64,000 bases of DNA from a bacterium (GTDB taxonomy: Bacteria; Myxococcota_A; Bradymonadia; UBA7976; UBA1532): NCBI GenBank assembly GCA_030427205.1, contig JAUHXC010000029.1:62001-126000 (forward strand). Reading direction: 5' to 3'. Within the stretch, counting starts at the first letter, position 1, and the number at the start of each line of letters is the position of its first letter. The notes beneath the pieces were generated by a model that was given only the letters and a program-made list of their open reading frames with translations, was not told the origin of the DNA and ran no database searches. A program made the position numbers and the translations under genes. Below are positions 1-9,028 of the stretch, in pieces.

Positions 1-450
1 GCCCTCGACCACGCGCCAGCCGACCTGCGCGGTCTCCAAGAACGTGCCCATTGGCGCGATCACCGGCCACGCTCCCTGGGCGACGTCGCGGGGGAAGAGC
101 CCACCGCCAGAGAAGAACGACAACCAGCCCTCTACTGTGGGTGACGGGAAGCTCACCAGACCGTCGCGGGAGATGCCCATCACAGGTCCGGCGTCGTCCT
201 CGGGGAACGTACGGCCGTAGAACAGCAACCCGTCGGGAAACGCCGCTCGCAGCGCGTCGGCGCTGATCTCGGTCACCAACGCCTCCCCGCCGAAGCCGGC
301 GTGCACCGGGGCACGGTCCCCGACATAGCGCGACTGGTCGAGCGGCACGGGCGGGGGGAGATCGACACATAGCGGTCGATCAGCCCAGGCGGGCATCGCC
401 GCGAGGGCCAGCGTGGCTACGAGCCCGCAGACGATGGGTCGAAGACGCAT
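1..450 (-). CDS. Secreted protein, C-terminus beyond window edge
   Basis: The minus-strand frame is open from an ATG at 450 to the window edge, giving 150 residues. It begins with a clear signal peptide: positively charged MRLR, a hydrophobic stretch, then AMPAWA-DR as a likely cleavage site. The mature part contains a segment of the form MGISRDGLVSFPSP followed by PVIAPMGTF. This resembles the core of nidogen-like or FG-GAP-associated secreted proteins common in Myxococcota, but the fragment is too short to assign a family. Its ATG overlaps the stop of the TSP3 gene upstream (ATGA), so the two are probably translated together. Role unknown; likely exported. Confidence 0.75.
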   Translation of the reverse strand, partial: MRLRPIVCGLVATLALAAMPAWADRPLCVDLPPPVPLDQSRYVGDRAPVHAGFGGEALVTEISADALRAAFPDGLLFYGRTFPEDDAGPVMGISRDGLVSFPSPTVEGWLSFFSGGGLFPRDVAQGAWPVIAPMGTFLETAQVGWRVVEG

Positions 451-2300
451 CAGCGCTGCTCCGGCGGCAGGATCGGGACCGGCAGCCTCTCCATCATCTC
501 GGGCCTCTCGCGCGTCAGCATCTGGCCGAGCGTACCGCAGAGCGCATCGAACGCGGCCCGATCCCGCGATCGGGCGGTCGCTGCCTCACCGATGCAGCAG
601 ACGTCCAGCCTGGGGCCACCTCGGCGCCAGGCTCGGCAATCGGCGAAGCGCGCCGGGTCATCGCCGGTCCACTGGCAGTCGATGTCGCACGCGTCGTCGA
701 TACCGTCGTCGTCATCGTCCTCGTTGCACGCCCGGCGGTCGGGCTCACCGGGTACATCGATGCAGGGGTCATGACCGTCCGGGCGGCCATCGCCGTCCAG
801 GTCGCCGACGCACTGCGCCTTGGTCTGCGCCCGTGGGTGGGTCGGGCACGCGTCTCGGGCATCGTCCACGCCATCGTTGTCATCGTCGGGGTCGCAGGGA
901 TCGCCGAGACCGTCGCGATCGGCGTCACGCTGCGCCGGGTTGAACAGCGCGCGGCAGTTGTCGACGAGGTCCAGCACCCGATCGTCGTCGATGTCGGGGT
1001 CGCACAGATCGCCGACGCCGTCGCCGTCCGAGTCGACCTGATCGGGGTTGCAGTGCTTCGGGCAGTTGTCCCGGCCGTCCTTCACGCCATCGCCGTCGTC
1101 GTCGGGGTCGCAGGCGTCACCCGCCGGTCGACGGGCGGCGACCAGGGCCTGTTGTTCGCCTGGGCGGCACCTCATCGCGGCGGCCCCGCCGACGAGCCGG
1201 TCGGTGTCGAGCTGGTCGGGGTTGGGGACGCGTGGGCAGTTGTCCCGCCTGTCCGGCACACCGTCGCCGTCCTGGTCGTCGTCGCAGATGTCGCCCCGCC
1301 CGTCGCGGTCGATGTCCCGCTGATCGGCGTTGGCGTGCTCCACGCAGTTGTCGTCGGGGTTCGGGACGCCGTCGCCGTCCAGGTCTGGATCGCAGGCATC
1401 TCCCACCCCGTCGCCGTCCATATCGCGCTGATCTCCGTTCCACTGCTCGGGGCAGTTGTCAGCTGGGGTGCACTCGGGGAACGGCGCTTCACCACGACGC
1501 TGACGACAGGGGTCTTGCCACACGTCCTCGTCGAGACCAAGTTCCCCGGCCTCTTCACAGAACGTCGCAACATCAGGGGCTCGGTCATCGTCTCGATCCC
1601 GGTCGCAGACATCCCCCCATCTGTCCGCCGGGCCATCCAGATTGGGGTGCTGCTCGGCACCGGCCGGCAACGGATCGCAGGGGCACGCGTCGCGCTCGTC
1701 TGGCAGACCGTCCAGATCCCGATCTCCAACCCGAGGCAGGGTCAGCCGTGTCCGCCAGTGGTCGCCGTCGCACTTGAGCTCGCCGGTCGGATCGAAGAAG
1801 ACCGGCCCATTCGCGGTGACGAAGCCCATACTCGGCGCCGCCGGCTCACGCACCCGCGCTCCGCAGACGTACTCGATGTCGAGCGCCAGCCGACCGACCC
1901 CATCCTCCACGGCTCCCGACAGCGTCACCGTCACGGTGGTCTCACCAGCCGCGTCGCCATCGCGCCACTCGAGCATGGGCGCGCCGTCCTCTATCGAGCA
2001 GTCCAGTGCGAAGGCCTGCCCTTGCTGTGGATCAGCGCGCAGAAGATCGAGGACGACCATGAGAGCGTCGTCATCCGGCCAGCGCGACCTCAACCCCGGC
2101 AACTCGACGTAGTCGAAAGGGTTCGTTCTGACGACGATACGCCCGGCGCGCGATACGAAGACACGGTCATCGGCGACGGTCAGGGCCAGGAGCCTCTCCA
2201 CCGCGCCATCGCACGGCTCGACCGGCGCTGGCTGCGCCTGCAACTGCGTTGTCGAGAGCATCCCCACACCGCACACCGCCCCAATCAAGAGCACTCGCAT
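450..2300 (-). CDS. Thrombospondin type 3 repeat secreted protein
   Basis: 616 residues. I chose the ATG at 2300 because a strong GGAGGGGGAG ribosome-binding site precedes it and it starts a signal peptide (MRVLLIGAVCGVGML...LQAQPA); a longer frame from 2357 would overrun these signals. After about 200 residues of unassigned sequence there is a long run of Ca-binding thrombospondin type 3 repeats, recognised by recurring DxDxDG and DNCP blocks such as DLDGDGVPNPDDNC and DQDGDGVPDRRDNC. The C-terminus is Cys/Arg-rich. TSP3 repeats usually form rigid, calcium-loaded spacers in surface or secreted proteins. The gene is 41 bp downstream of the beta-barrel gene and overlaps the next secreted gene, so it probably belongs to a surface-protein operon headed by a kinase. 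Confidence 0.85.
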   Translation of the reverse strand: MRVLLIGAVCGVGMLSTTQLQAQPAPVEPCDGAVERLLALTVADDRVFVSRAGRIVVRTNPFDYVELPGLRSRWPDDDALMVVLDLLRADPQQGQAFALDCSIEDGAPMLEWRDGDAAGETTVTVTLSGAVEDGVGRLALDIEYVCGARVREPAAPSMGFVTANGPVFFDPTGELKCDGDHWRTRLTLPRVGDRDLDGLPDERDACPCDPLPAGAEQHPNLDGPADRWGDVCDRDRDDDRAPDVATFCEEAGELGLDEDVWQDPCRQRRGEAPFPECTPADNCPEQWNGDQRDMDGDGVGDACDPDLDGDGVPNPDDNCVEHANADQRDIDRDGRGDICDDDQDGDGVPDRRDNCPRVPNPDQLDTDRLVGGAAAMRCRPGEQQALVAARRPAGDACDPDDDGDGVKDGRDNCPKHCNPDQVDSDGDGVGDLCDPDIDDDRVLDLVDNCRALFNPAQRDADRDGLGDPCDPDDDNDGVDDARDACPTHPRAQTKAQCVGDLDGDGRPDGHDPCIDVPGEPDRRACNEDDDDDGIDDACDIDCQWTGDDPARFADCRAWRRGGPRLDVCCIGEAATARSRDRAAFDALCGTLGQMLTRERPEMMERLPVPILPPEQR

Positions 2301-2341
2301 CGCTCCCCCTCCCGCTGCCCGAATGACCAGCCCCGGCCATG

Positions 2342-3553
2342 TCATCGGTCGAAACATGTCGCCTCCATCCCGCAGAACGCGATGCCCACCTCAAGCGACA
2401 CATCGAACCAAGGCATCTGATCGTCGACGTACTGGATCGCGCCGGGCCACGGGCTGTAGCGCACGTGCAGCCCCACCGACGGCAGCCAACCCGCCCACGC
2501 TCGGCGGACTTCCAGGGCGCCGCGCACGATCGCATGGGCCTGATCCCGCCCGACCTCGGATGGGAACGACCGCCCGTCGACCACATCCTCGGCGTACGGC
2601 AACGCCGCGACCCCGCCGCCGAGCGCGAGGCAGGGCGACCAGCGCTGCGGCAGGCAGAGCCGGGCCAGCAGCGCCGCCTCGATTTGATAGCGGACGAGGT
2701 CGACGTCGACCGGGGTCACCCCGGGCGCTTCGCCGCCGTCGGGGCCGATCGCGCCGGTGTCGGTGTACGGCAGCACACCCCGGGCGGCGCTGACTTCGAA
2801 GGCGCCCGATAGCCAGCCGTCGAGCCGCGGGCTCTCGACGGCGCCGGTCACCCGCACGCTCGGGCCGAGCGTCGGGCCCTCGACATAGACCGTCTCGCCG
2901 ACGATCGATCCGAACCCGAACCCGACGCGCCCGCCGAAGCGCCAGCGGGCGTCGGGGTCGGGCTCGACCGTCACCGTCGTCGCTTCTCCAGGCTCCAACT
3001 GGACCACGAGGACCCGCCCGACCGCGCCGTCGGCTTCGAGCGGCTCGATCGTGACCGACCCCGCCGTCAGATCGGACCAGCTCGCCGGACAGTCCCGACG
3101 CTCGCGCCCCGACAAGCGGACAGCAGCCACACCCGGCCCGCACTCGACGCGGAGATCGCCGAGCGCCCCAGCGCGGAGGGCGTCGCGGAACTCCACCGCG
3201 CGGAGTCGGGTCCGCTCCTGAACCTCGGACGCGCGGTCGGCCCACGCGATGGCGCGCTCATATGCCCGCAGCGCCTCCCCTGGCCGGCCGAGCTTCTCGT
3301 GGCAGCGCCCGATCATCACCTGCACCATCGGCTGCCGTCGGCGGCCGTCCTCGCCGAGGCGCGCCACCAGCGCTTCGAGCAGCGCGAGCGACTCGGCGAT
3401 CCGCCCCTGGTCGAAGCGCGCGTTGGCCTCACGCAGATCGGCGACGATCGCCTCGGTGTCGATGGGCGAGGGCGCCTCCTCGGCCGCAGCGGCCGGCGAA
3501 GCCAACCCCAGCCCGAGCATGACGGCTCTCACCCAGCGCATGGTGGACATCAT
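2342..3553 (-). CDS. TPR-containing, probable outer-membrane beta-barrel protein
   Basis: 403 residues with a signal peptide (hydrophobic segment ending SPAAAAEE). Residues about 30-120 show two or three TPR-like helical repeats (ARFDQGRIAESLALLEAL, HEKLGRPGEALRAYERAI). The C-terminal ~200 residues are rich in alternating hydrophobic/aromatic strands with Gly (for example WRFGGRVGFGFGS and SLEVGIAF), the look of a small outer-membrane barrel. The start codon overlaps the kinase stop (ATGA at 3550-3553); a second ATG follows directly. TPR-plus-barrel proteins encoded next to Ser/Thr kinases are a recurrent myxobacterial arrangement; substrate and role are unknown. Confidence 0.7.
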   Translation of the reverse strand: MMSTMRWVRAVMLGLGLASPAAAAEEAPSPIDTEAIVADLREANARFDQGRIAESLALLEALVARLGEDGRRRQPMVQVMIGRCHEKLGRPGEALRAYERAIAWADRASEVQERTRLRAVEFRDALRAGALGDLRVECGPGVAAVRLSGRERRDCPASWSDLTAGSVTIEPLEADGAVGRVLVVQLEPGEATTVTVEPDPDARWRFGGRVGFGFGSIVGETVYVEGPTLGPSVRVTGAVESPRLDGWLSGAFEVSAARGVLPYTDTGAIGPDGGEAPGVTPVDVDLVRYQIEAALLARLCLPQRWSPCLALGGGVAALPYAEDVVDGRSFPSEVGRDQAHAIVRGALEVRRAWAGWLPSVGLHVRYSPWPGAIQYVDDQMPWFDVSLEVGIAFCGMEATCFDR

Positions 3554-5145
3554 TTGAAGAACGCCTCCCCGGCCTGCTCGAGCTGCTTCGGATCGATCAT
3601 ACTGTCGTCTCGCCCGCCATGGGCCGAGGTCCTTGCGGGCTGGTCGCCCTGTCGAACCACCGCGGCCGGCGGCGTAGGCGGTGCGGTCGCCTCGGCGCCT
3701 CGGGCCGCGTCCGCCGCGGGCGTCGAGCGGCGCGGTATCTTCTGCCGACGCCGGGCCGCGCGTATCTGGCCCGATACTCGGCGGTCCGGCTTCGACGTCG
3801 CCGCCTTCGTCGCCGATGACTCTGACGCGTCGACTATGGCTCGGGCTTCGGCATCGCGTGGGGCACCGTCGAGGCCGGCATCCGCCGAGACGGGCGGGCC
3901 GGCCTTCACCGCCTCGGGATCCCGGGGCACATCGGCCAACGGCGCTTCGACAGGCAGCATAGCGACGGCAGGCTTGGGCGTCACCGGTATCGCAGGCAAC
4001 GGAGGGTCTGATTCGATGACGCTGAACACGCCCAGACCAACGAGCAACAACGCCACCGCAGCGAGCGCAGCGAAGCCGCCCGGCCGCTTGCGTATTGGCA
4101 GCTCACTGCCCGTCGGCTCGAGCGGGACATCGACGAAGCCAGCCGGCGCCGTGGGCGGGAGCGTCGAGCCATCCCTCGCCCGCTCGGCGATGACAGCCCG
4201 CAGCGCGCCGGCGAGCGCGGGCATGCTGCGCACCCGCTCGGTGGGCGAAGTCGCGAGCGATCGGCGCAAGAAGTCAGCCATCGCTGGCCCGACGGGCTCG
4301 CCCAGCGCCGCCACCGGGTCGAAGCTGGGATCGCACTTGCGCAGGATCAGAGACTGCGCGCTGTCCCCCGGGAACGGGTGCCGACCCATGAGCATCTCGC
4401 ACGCGACGACGGCGACCGCGTAGACATCGGTCCAGGGGCCGATCCCGGTCGCGCGCGCCTGCTCGGGCGCCATGTACTGGGGCGTGCCCGCCGCGAGCCG
4501 GGTGCTCTGGCCCTCGTCGACGAACTTGGCGAGGCCGAAGTCGACGAGGCGGACGAAGTGCGCCTCGCCGGGTACCGCCTGCAACATGACATTGGCCGGC
4601 TTGATGTCACGATGCACCACCGACCGCCGGTGCGCGGCCTCCAGGCCATGGCAGATCTGGAGCAGTATCCGCAGCGCGTCGTCGTCGGTGAGACCGGCGC
4701 GCATGGCATCGGCCAGCGTCCGGCCGTCCTCGACATACTCCATGACCAGATATGGCGTCGGCCCGTCGAGCCCGTACTTCAGCAGCCGCACGATGTTGGG
4801 GTGGTTGAGCCGGGCGAGCGCTGCCGCCTCCTGGCGAAACCGCTCGGGGGTGGCCAGACTCGACGGCTCGCCGTGCAGCAGCTTGACGGCGGCCGGCAGC
4901 CCGATGGGTTGCTGTAAAGCCAGATAGACGCTGCCGACCCCACCCGCGCCGAGCCGGCGCACGACGAGGTAGTCGCCCAGCAGGCGCCCGATTACGGGGT
5001 CCCGCGACCGAATGTCACGGGGCAGATGCTCTTCGGGCACACAGTGCAGCTCGAAGCGGGCGCAGATCTCTCCCGCGCATGGCTCGGCGGCCACGCCTCG
5101 GTGGCCGCACATCGGGCAACTGGCGGTGGGCTGGGGGGAAGACAT
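3550..5145 (-). CDS. Transmembrane Ser/Thr protein kinase
   Basis: 531 residues from the ATG at 5145; longer in-frame starts run into sequence with poor coding character. An N-terminal Cys cluster (CPMCGHRG... CAGEIC) looks like a small zinc ribbon. The Hanks-type kinase domain spans about 58-320: glycine loop GAGGVGSVYLA, Lys88, HRDIKPANV (178-186), DFG (202-204) and APE (226-228), so all catalytic residues are present. A hydrophobic segment at about 357-377 predicts one transmembrane helix, followed by a Pro/Ala/Arg-rich extracytoplasmic tail. The downstream TPR/barrel and TSP3 genes overlap or follow closely, suggesting the kinase regulates, or is read out through, this envelope operon. 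Confidence 0.92.
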   Translation of the reverse strand: MSSPQPTASCPMCGHRGVAAEPCAGEICARFELHCVPEEHLPRDIRSRDPVIGRLLGDYLVVRRLGAGGVGSVYLALQQPIGLPAAVKLLHGEPSSLATPERFRQEAAALARLNHPNIVRLLKYGLDGPTPYLVMEYVEDGRTLADAMRAGLTDDDALRILLQICHGLEAAHRRSVVHRDIKPANVMLQAVPGEAHFVRLVDFGLAKFVDEGQSTRLAAGTPQYMAPEQARATGIGPWTDVYAVAVVACEMLMGRHPFPGDSAQSLILRKCDPSFDPVAALGEPVGPAMADFLRRSLATSPTERVRSMPALAGALRAVIAERARDGSTLPPTAPAGFVDVPLEPTGSELPIRKRPGGFAALAAVALLLVGLGVFSVIESDPPLPAIPVTPKPAVAMLPVEAPLADVPRDPEAVKAGPPVSADAGLDGAPRDAEARAIVDASESSATKAATSKPDRRVSGQIRAARRRQKIPRRSTPAADAARGAEATAPPTPPAAVVRQGDQPARTSAHGGRDDSMIDPKQLEQAGEAFFK

Positions 5146-5266
5146 AGGCTCTCGGTGATGCCCCTCGGCGCCGATTCGGTCAGAGCTTGCCAGACTCGGG
5201 GCATCGCGTCGAGGCGGGCCCTCGGCTCGCTCTGGCGCCGTTCGGGCCCGAAGAGGCGGCGAGCGA

Positions 5267-5797
5267 CTACGCGTCAGCCTCTGGTGGGGCGCCGCGACCC
5301 CGGCGATCAACGTGCTTCCGCAGATCGAAGCAGACGACGCGCTCGCGCGCTCGGCGCACATGCTGGGCCAGCTCCGTGCTTCCACTGCCTTCGAGCATGC
5401 CGAGTGCCATGAGCAGAGCTGCGCGCTGCGGCCCGTCGAGCGCGCTCATCCGCATGGTGTATTGCTTCTCCGAGAACCCGCCCCGCGCTGTGGGGGGCGC
5501 CAAGACCGTCAGCACCGTCTCCGGCACCACGCCGTCACGCGTCGCCGGGTCGAACATCGCCATCAGGTAGGCCGGCAGCACATCGACGAATACCCTCGGG
5601 CCGAGGAAGTACAGCGCGTCCTCGTGCTCTTCGACGAACGCTGAGGTCAGAGACGGCCAGCACCTCCCCTTCGTCCCCGCGATGAAGGAGTCGCCGTCCA
5701 GGTAGGTGATGCCCCACTCGGTGAACGCATCGGTGGGATCGATCGGTTCGCTCGGGAACGCGGCGACGAGCGCACGATGGACGTCTGCGACCTGCAT
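5267..5797 (-). CDS. DUF6714-like protein of unknown function
   Basis: 176 residues from the ATG at 5797, which has a GGAGG four bases upstream; a GTG at 5812 is an alternative. The protein has no signal peptide. Its centre (EDALYFLGPRVFVDVLPAYLMAMF) matches my memory of a small uncharacterised family found in Myxococcota (DUF6714-like), where a helix with FL-P-F--YLPAYL is the signature. It lies 121 bp upstream of the kinase gene in the same direction and may head the operon. The C-terminal 20 residues are Arg-rich and poorly conserved in character. No function is suggested. Confidence 0.65.
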   Translation of the reverse strand: MQVADVHRALVAAFPSEPIDPTDAFTEWGITYLDGDSFIAGTKGRCWPSLTSAFVEEHEDALYFLGPRVFVDVLPAYLMAMFDPATRDGVVPETVLTVLAPPTARGGFSEKQYTMRMSALDGPQRAALLMALGMLEGSGSTELAQHVRRARERVVCFDLRKHVDRRGRGAPPEADA

Positions 5798-5950
5798 CTG
5801 GCCTCCAGGCACTCCAGCTTCGTGGCCGATGACTGCGGGGCGACAAGAGCATGGGGCGGGTCATCTTGCCAGAGGTTCGTGGCTGAGGGCAGCAGCACAC
5901 ACCAGCATCCAGGCGTCCCCGATGCTCGTCCGCTCGAAGCTCAGGCGCGG

Positions 5951-6070
5951 GGGCGGGCAGGTCGAGGCCCTCTGCGAGGCTGGAGGGCGGGCAGGTCGAG
6001 GCCCCCCACGAGGCTGGAGGGCGGGCGAGTCGAGGCCCCCCACGAGGGTCGGGGTCGACTCGGTCGAGGC
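5951..6070. repeat. 34-bp tandem repeat array A (3-4 units)
   Basis: Units start at 5951, 5985 and 6019 (exact 34-bp spacing), with a decayed unit near 6053. The conserved half is GGGCGGGCAGGTCGAGG; the other half varies (CCCTCTGCGAGGCTGGA, CCCCCCACGAGG...). The same repeat family occurs at 15551-15754. The array occupies the gap between the DUF6714-like gene and a restriction-modification remnant. No gene is seen in 5798-6262. Confidence 0.85.
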
Positions 6071-6262
6071 CCCGCGTCAGGCGTCCAAGCAGGCACCAAG
6101 CCAGTCATACCAAGCGTCCCCAGGCATCGACGCGCCGCGATTGGCGCCCTCTACCGCATGTGCCCGTCCGCGTCAGCAGACGGCACGGCACCGCGGGCGG
6201 AGATCTGAAGAGTGCGTTGATACCGGGCGCGACTGCCGGCCCGCCTGCCCACCGCGAGCGGC

Positions 6263-6574
6263 TCACCCGGCGCCGGGTGACTCGGGCAGCCGGGCGGCGA
6301 TGGCGTCGCGCAGCTCGCGGTGCACGTCGGCGTAGCGGGGGGTCATGAACAGGGCGTCCATCAGGTAGCGCATGCCGGCGCGGTCGAGGCCGTAGAGCTG
6401 CGCGGCGTGGGCGCTCAGCTCGATCTCGGCCTCGCGGCGGTCGGCGGGGTCGGTGAGGCCATGGGTCATCGGGTCGCGGCCGACGGCGGCCTCGATCTGC
6501 GCCGCACACCGATTCGTCACGCGGTGACGCGAGTGGCAGCAGCCACGGGGCTCACCGATACGCGCGGGGGGCAA
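6263..6574 (-). pseudogene. Fragment of an Eco57I/PglX-type methyltransferase or restriction enzyme C-terminus
   Basis: A 103-codon minus-strand frame. Only about the last 70 residues look like protein: EAEIELSAHAAQLYGLDRAG then MRYLMDALF. This resembles the extreme C-terminus of class IIG / Eco57I-like or PglX-like DNA methyltransferase-nucleases, where a segment of the form 'EID-LVA-LYGL-----YILDTF' is common. The N-terminal part of the frame is Cys/His/Arg-rich and unlike that family, and no catalytic domain is present upstream. I read it as a decayed end left by loss of a restriction-modification gene. An independent small gene is possible but less likely. Confidence 0.4.
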
Positions 6575-6628
6575 TCCAGAGAAACCGTCGGGTGGTCGCA
6601 GCGCGCTCCAACGGACCGGCAGCCTCGA

Positions 6629-9028
6629 TCAACTGCCCGCCGCCTCCGCGATCTCCGACAGAACAGATTCGACCTCATCGACCGACACCCAGATCGACCC
6701 GTTCTCGTCCACTTCGAAGCGCTCGGGCCGCCAGGGGGCGTGGCATCGAACCTCGAAGCCATCCTCCCAATAGCCGATCAGGATCGTCTCGTCGTGATTG
6801 GAGGACGAGAGCCTGAGCCAATGCTCGGTCGCCCCCCAATGGCCGTCGCATTCGACGATGTCGAACGGCTCGAACTCTCCTGCCTCCACCCGCGGTCGCA
6901 GCTTGATGTCCAGGTAGGCCGCGAACAACTCCATGTGTTCAGCGCTGCGTCGCTGCTTCTTCAGCAGATAGATCGCCTCGCCCTCGTCGCAGCGTATCTG
7001 TCTCTTCTTGCAGTAGCCGATGAGTGCCGGGCACGCGACGAGGCGCTCGCGCCATCCAGGGAAGCCCTCATCGGGGTCCGGAGTGACGCCCCGGGCGATG
7101 CGCGCGCGGAGCGAGCCCTCGACATCGTCCGGGTCGACAACGCACAGGACTCTCGCGACCAGCGCGCGGCGCGCGGACAGGCCGGACTGATCCCGATCGG
7201 CCCGCAAGAGCCGCTTCCAACTCGTCTGGCGGCCCCCGTTCTCCAAGAAGCTCCAGTTCGAGCCGCTGCGAAGCATGTAGTCCCCCTCGCAGAGCAACGC
7301 TCGCTCCCAGAGGTGATCGGGCAGCCTTCGCACGCCCGGCTCATCTCCGTCGCCGGAGAACACCGCCTCCGCTCGCGCAGTCCAGGTCTGCAGCGCGACG
7401 CGGAAGGCCTCATCTTCCGCGTCGCTCCAGCCGCACCGCTGCCCGGCGTCGAGCCACGCCGATAGGACACCCGAAAAGTCCAGCAGGAACTCGATCTGGC
7501 CGCGGAAGTAGGGGTGAGTCTCGGCGGCTTCGATCAGCGGCCGCCACCGGGGGTCCCGGGTCATGAGCTGGGCCTTCAGGCGTTCCTCACGCACCTGCTG
7601 GCGGTTGAAGCCACCGACGTCGACGCTGTCGCTCGCCAGATACTCGATCAGCCCGGACTCGGCCTGTGCGATGAGGTTCTGCAGGCTGTGCAGCGAGCTC
7701 CTCAACTCGTCGGCGCGGTTGTAGATCGTGTTCCGCGCGAGGTTGGTCACCACGCGCATCCACTCGCTCATGCCATCCGACGGCTGGCCGGAGAGCAGGT
7801 AGTCGCACCAGCCGGCGAACTGTACCCACTCCTCGATTGTGACGCGATCCCGGCCGTCGGTCTCGCCGCGGGCCACGCGCCGGAACACCGCGGCCTCGTC
7901 GTAGTACGCGGTGTCGCCGAGAAGCTGCGGCGGCGTGACATCGAGCGCGCTCCAACGGTCGAAGAGGTCGCCGAGCGTTCGGATGAAATGGGGGGTGAGC
8001 AGGCCTCTGTCCTGGTAGTCGAAGAACGTCCGTATGGGGACGACCTCGTCCCTCCTGGCCCCTCGCAGAGCGTCCAGGGTGCGGTTGAGCGCCTCGGCTC
8101 CTTCGGCGTCGGCGTCGGCGTCGCGCTCGAGCGCGACGAGCGCGACCGCCCGCAGCATGTTCATGGTCAGCGTGTCGTGGGTGTACGACGCGTCGCTCAG
8201 GGGCCAGAAGAGATCGCACCATGTCGTGTCGAAGCGTTGGGCCACGTAGCGCTGCAGCGAGATGGTCGCGCCCTCGAAGTCGACGACCTCGGCGGGGAAC
8301 AGGTCCTCGACGTGCGCTTCGAAGCTGGCCTTGAATGTCTCGAAGGCCGTCAGCGGTTTCCCGCGGGCGTTCATCTTGATGTACAGGTCGTCGGTCAGAT
8401 CGAACGCGTCCAGGTTGAGGAACTGGAATGTGATCGGCGCCGGATCCCCAGCGACGAGGCGTGCGTAGAGGCCTCGCTCGTCGGCAAAGCGACCATGGAT
8501 CGTGTCCAGGACGACCAGACAGGACACAACGGTGGGGTCGAGATGCCACGACTGGAAGAACCAGGGCTGATCCTCGATGGACCGTGACAGTCCGTCTGCG
8601 GCGCCAGGGGTGGGTTCGAGCAAAGCGTCCAGGTCGAGGTCATGCGCAACCAGGGCGTCGAAGAAGTCACGCGCGCTCGGTCGCACCCGGTACGAGAACC
8701 GGGATGACGCGTCATCGCTCTGGGCGAAGGCGCGAAAGTCCCCGAGGCGGTCGTCGCGAACGGCGAGATACCAGTGGAGCAGGAAGAGCGTCGTGAGCCG
8801 CTGTTGGCCGTCGAGCGGGCTGAACGGGCCGCTGGGGGTCGTGGTCCCGTACACGAAGTCGAGATCGAGGGTCGAGCCTTTGGTGGAGAGGGCCGCGTGC
8901 AGGCTGCCGACGAAGCGCTCGCGGACGTCACGCACGTCGGGCCGACCCTGCGCGTAATCACGCTGCAGGAGGGGGATGACGACCCCCTCCGCGTGCGCCT
9001 CCAAGATCTGCCGAAGCGTCTTGCTCAT
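6629..9028 (-). CDS. DUF262 (GmrS/ParB-like NTPase) protein, large
   Basis: 799 residues from the ATG at 9028, which overlaps the stop of the upstream DUF262 gene (ATGA). The N-terminal DUF262 domain is clear: QRDYAQGR at 22-29 and DGQQRLTTLF at 73-82, the two signature motifs of this ParB-like nucleotide-binding fold. It is followed by NARGKPLTAFETFK, typical of the same family. The remaining ~500 residues have no domain I can name and no HNH motif. DUF262 proteins form GmrSD-type modification-dependent (type IV) restriction enzymes and related anti-phage systems. The partner gene upstream carries the nuclease-like domain, so the two probably work as a pair. Specificity cannot be read from the sequence. 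Confidence 0.85.
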   Translation of the reverse strand: MSKTLRQILEAHAEGVVIPLLQRDYAQGRPDVRDVRERFVGSLHAALSTKGSTLDLDFVYGTTTPSGPFSPLDGQQRLTTLFLLHWYLAVRDDRLGDFRAFAQSDDASSRFSYRVRPSARDFFDALVAHDLDLDALLEPTPGAADGLSRSIEDQPWFFQSWHLDPTVVSCLVVLDTIHGRFADERGLYARLVAGDPAPITFQFLNLDAFDLTDDLYIKMNARGKPLTAFETFKASFEAHVEDLFPAEVVDFEGATISLQRYVAQRFDTTWCDLFWPLSDASYTHDTLTMNMLRAVALVALERDADADAEGAEALNRTLDALRGARRDEVVPIRTFFDYQDRGLLTPHFIRTLGDLFDRWSALDVTPPQLLGDTAYYDEAAVFRRVARGETDGRDRVTIEEWVQFAGWCDYLLSGQPSDGMSEWMRVVTNLARNTIYNRADELRSSLHSLQNLIAQAESGLIEYLASDSVDVGGFNRQQVREERLKAQLMTRDPRWRPLIEAAETHPYFRGQIEFLLDFSGVLSAWLDAGQRCGWSDAEDEAFRVALQTWTARAEAVFSGDGDEPGVRRLPDHLWERALLCEGDYMLRSGSNWSFLENGGRQTSWKRLLRADRDQSGLSARRALVARVLCVVDPDDVEGSLRARIARGVTPDPDEGFPGWRERLVACPALIGYCKKRQIRCDEGEAIYLLKKQRRSAEHMELFAAYLDIKLRPRVEAGEFEPFDIVECDGHWGATEHWLRLSSSNHDETILIGYWEDGFEVRCHAPWRPERFEVDENGSIWVSVDEVESVLSEIAEAAGS

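Noticed and set aside
771..2420. 549-codon plus-strand frame opposite the TSP3 gene
   Set aside because: It is the antisense shadow of the repetitive DxDxDG codons; the minus strand has signal peptide, ribosome site and recognisable domain.
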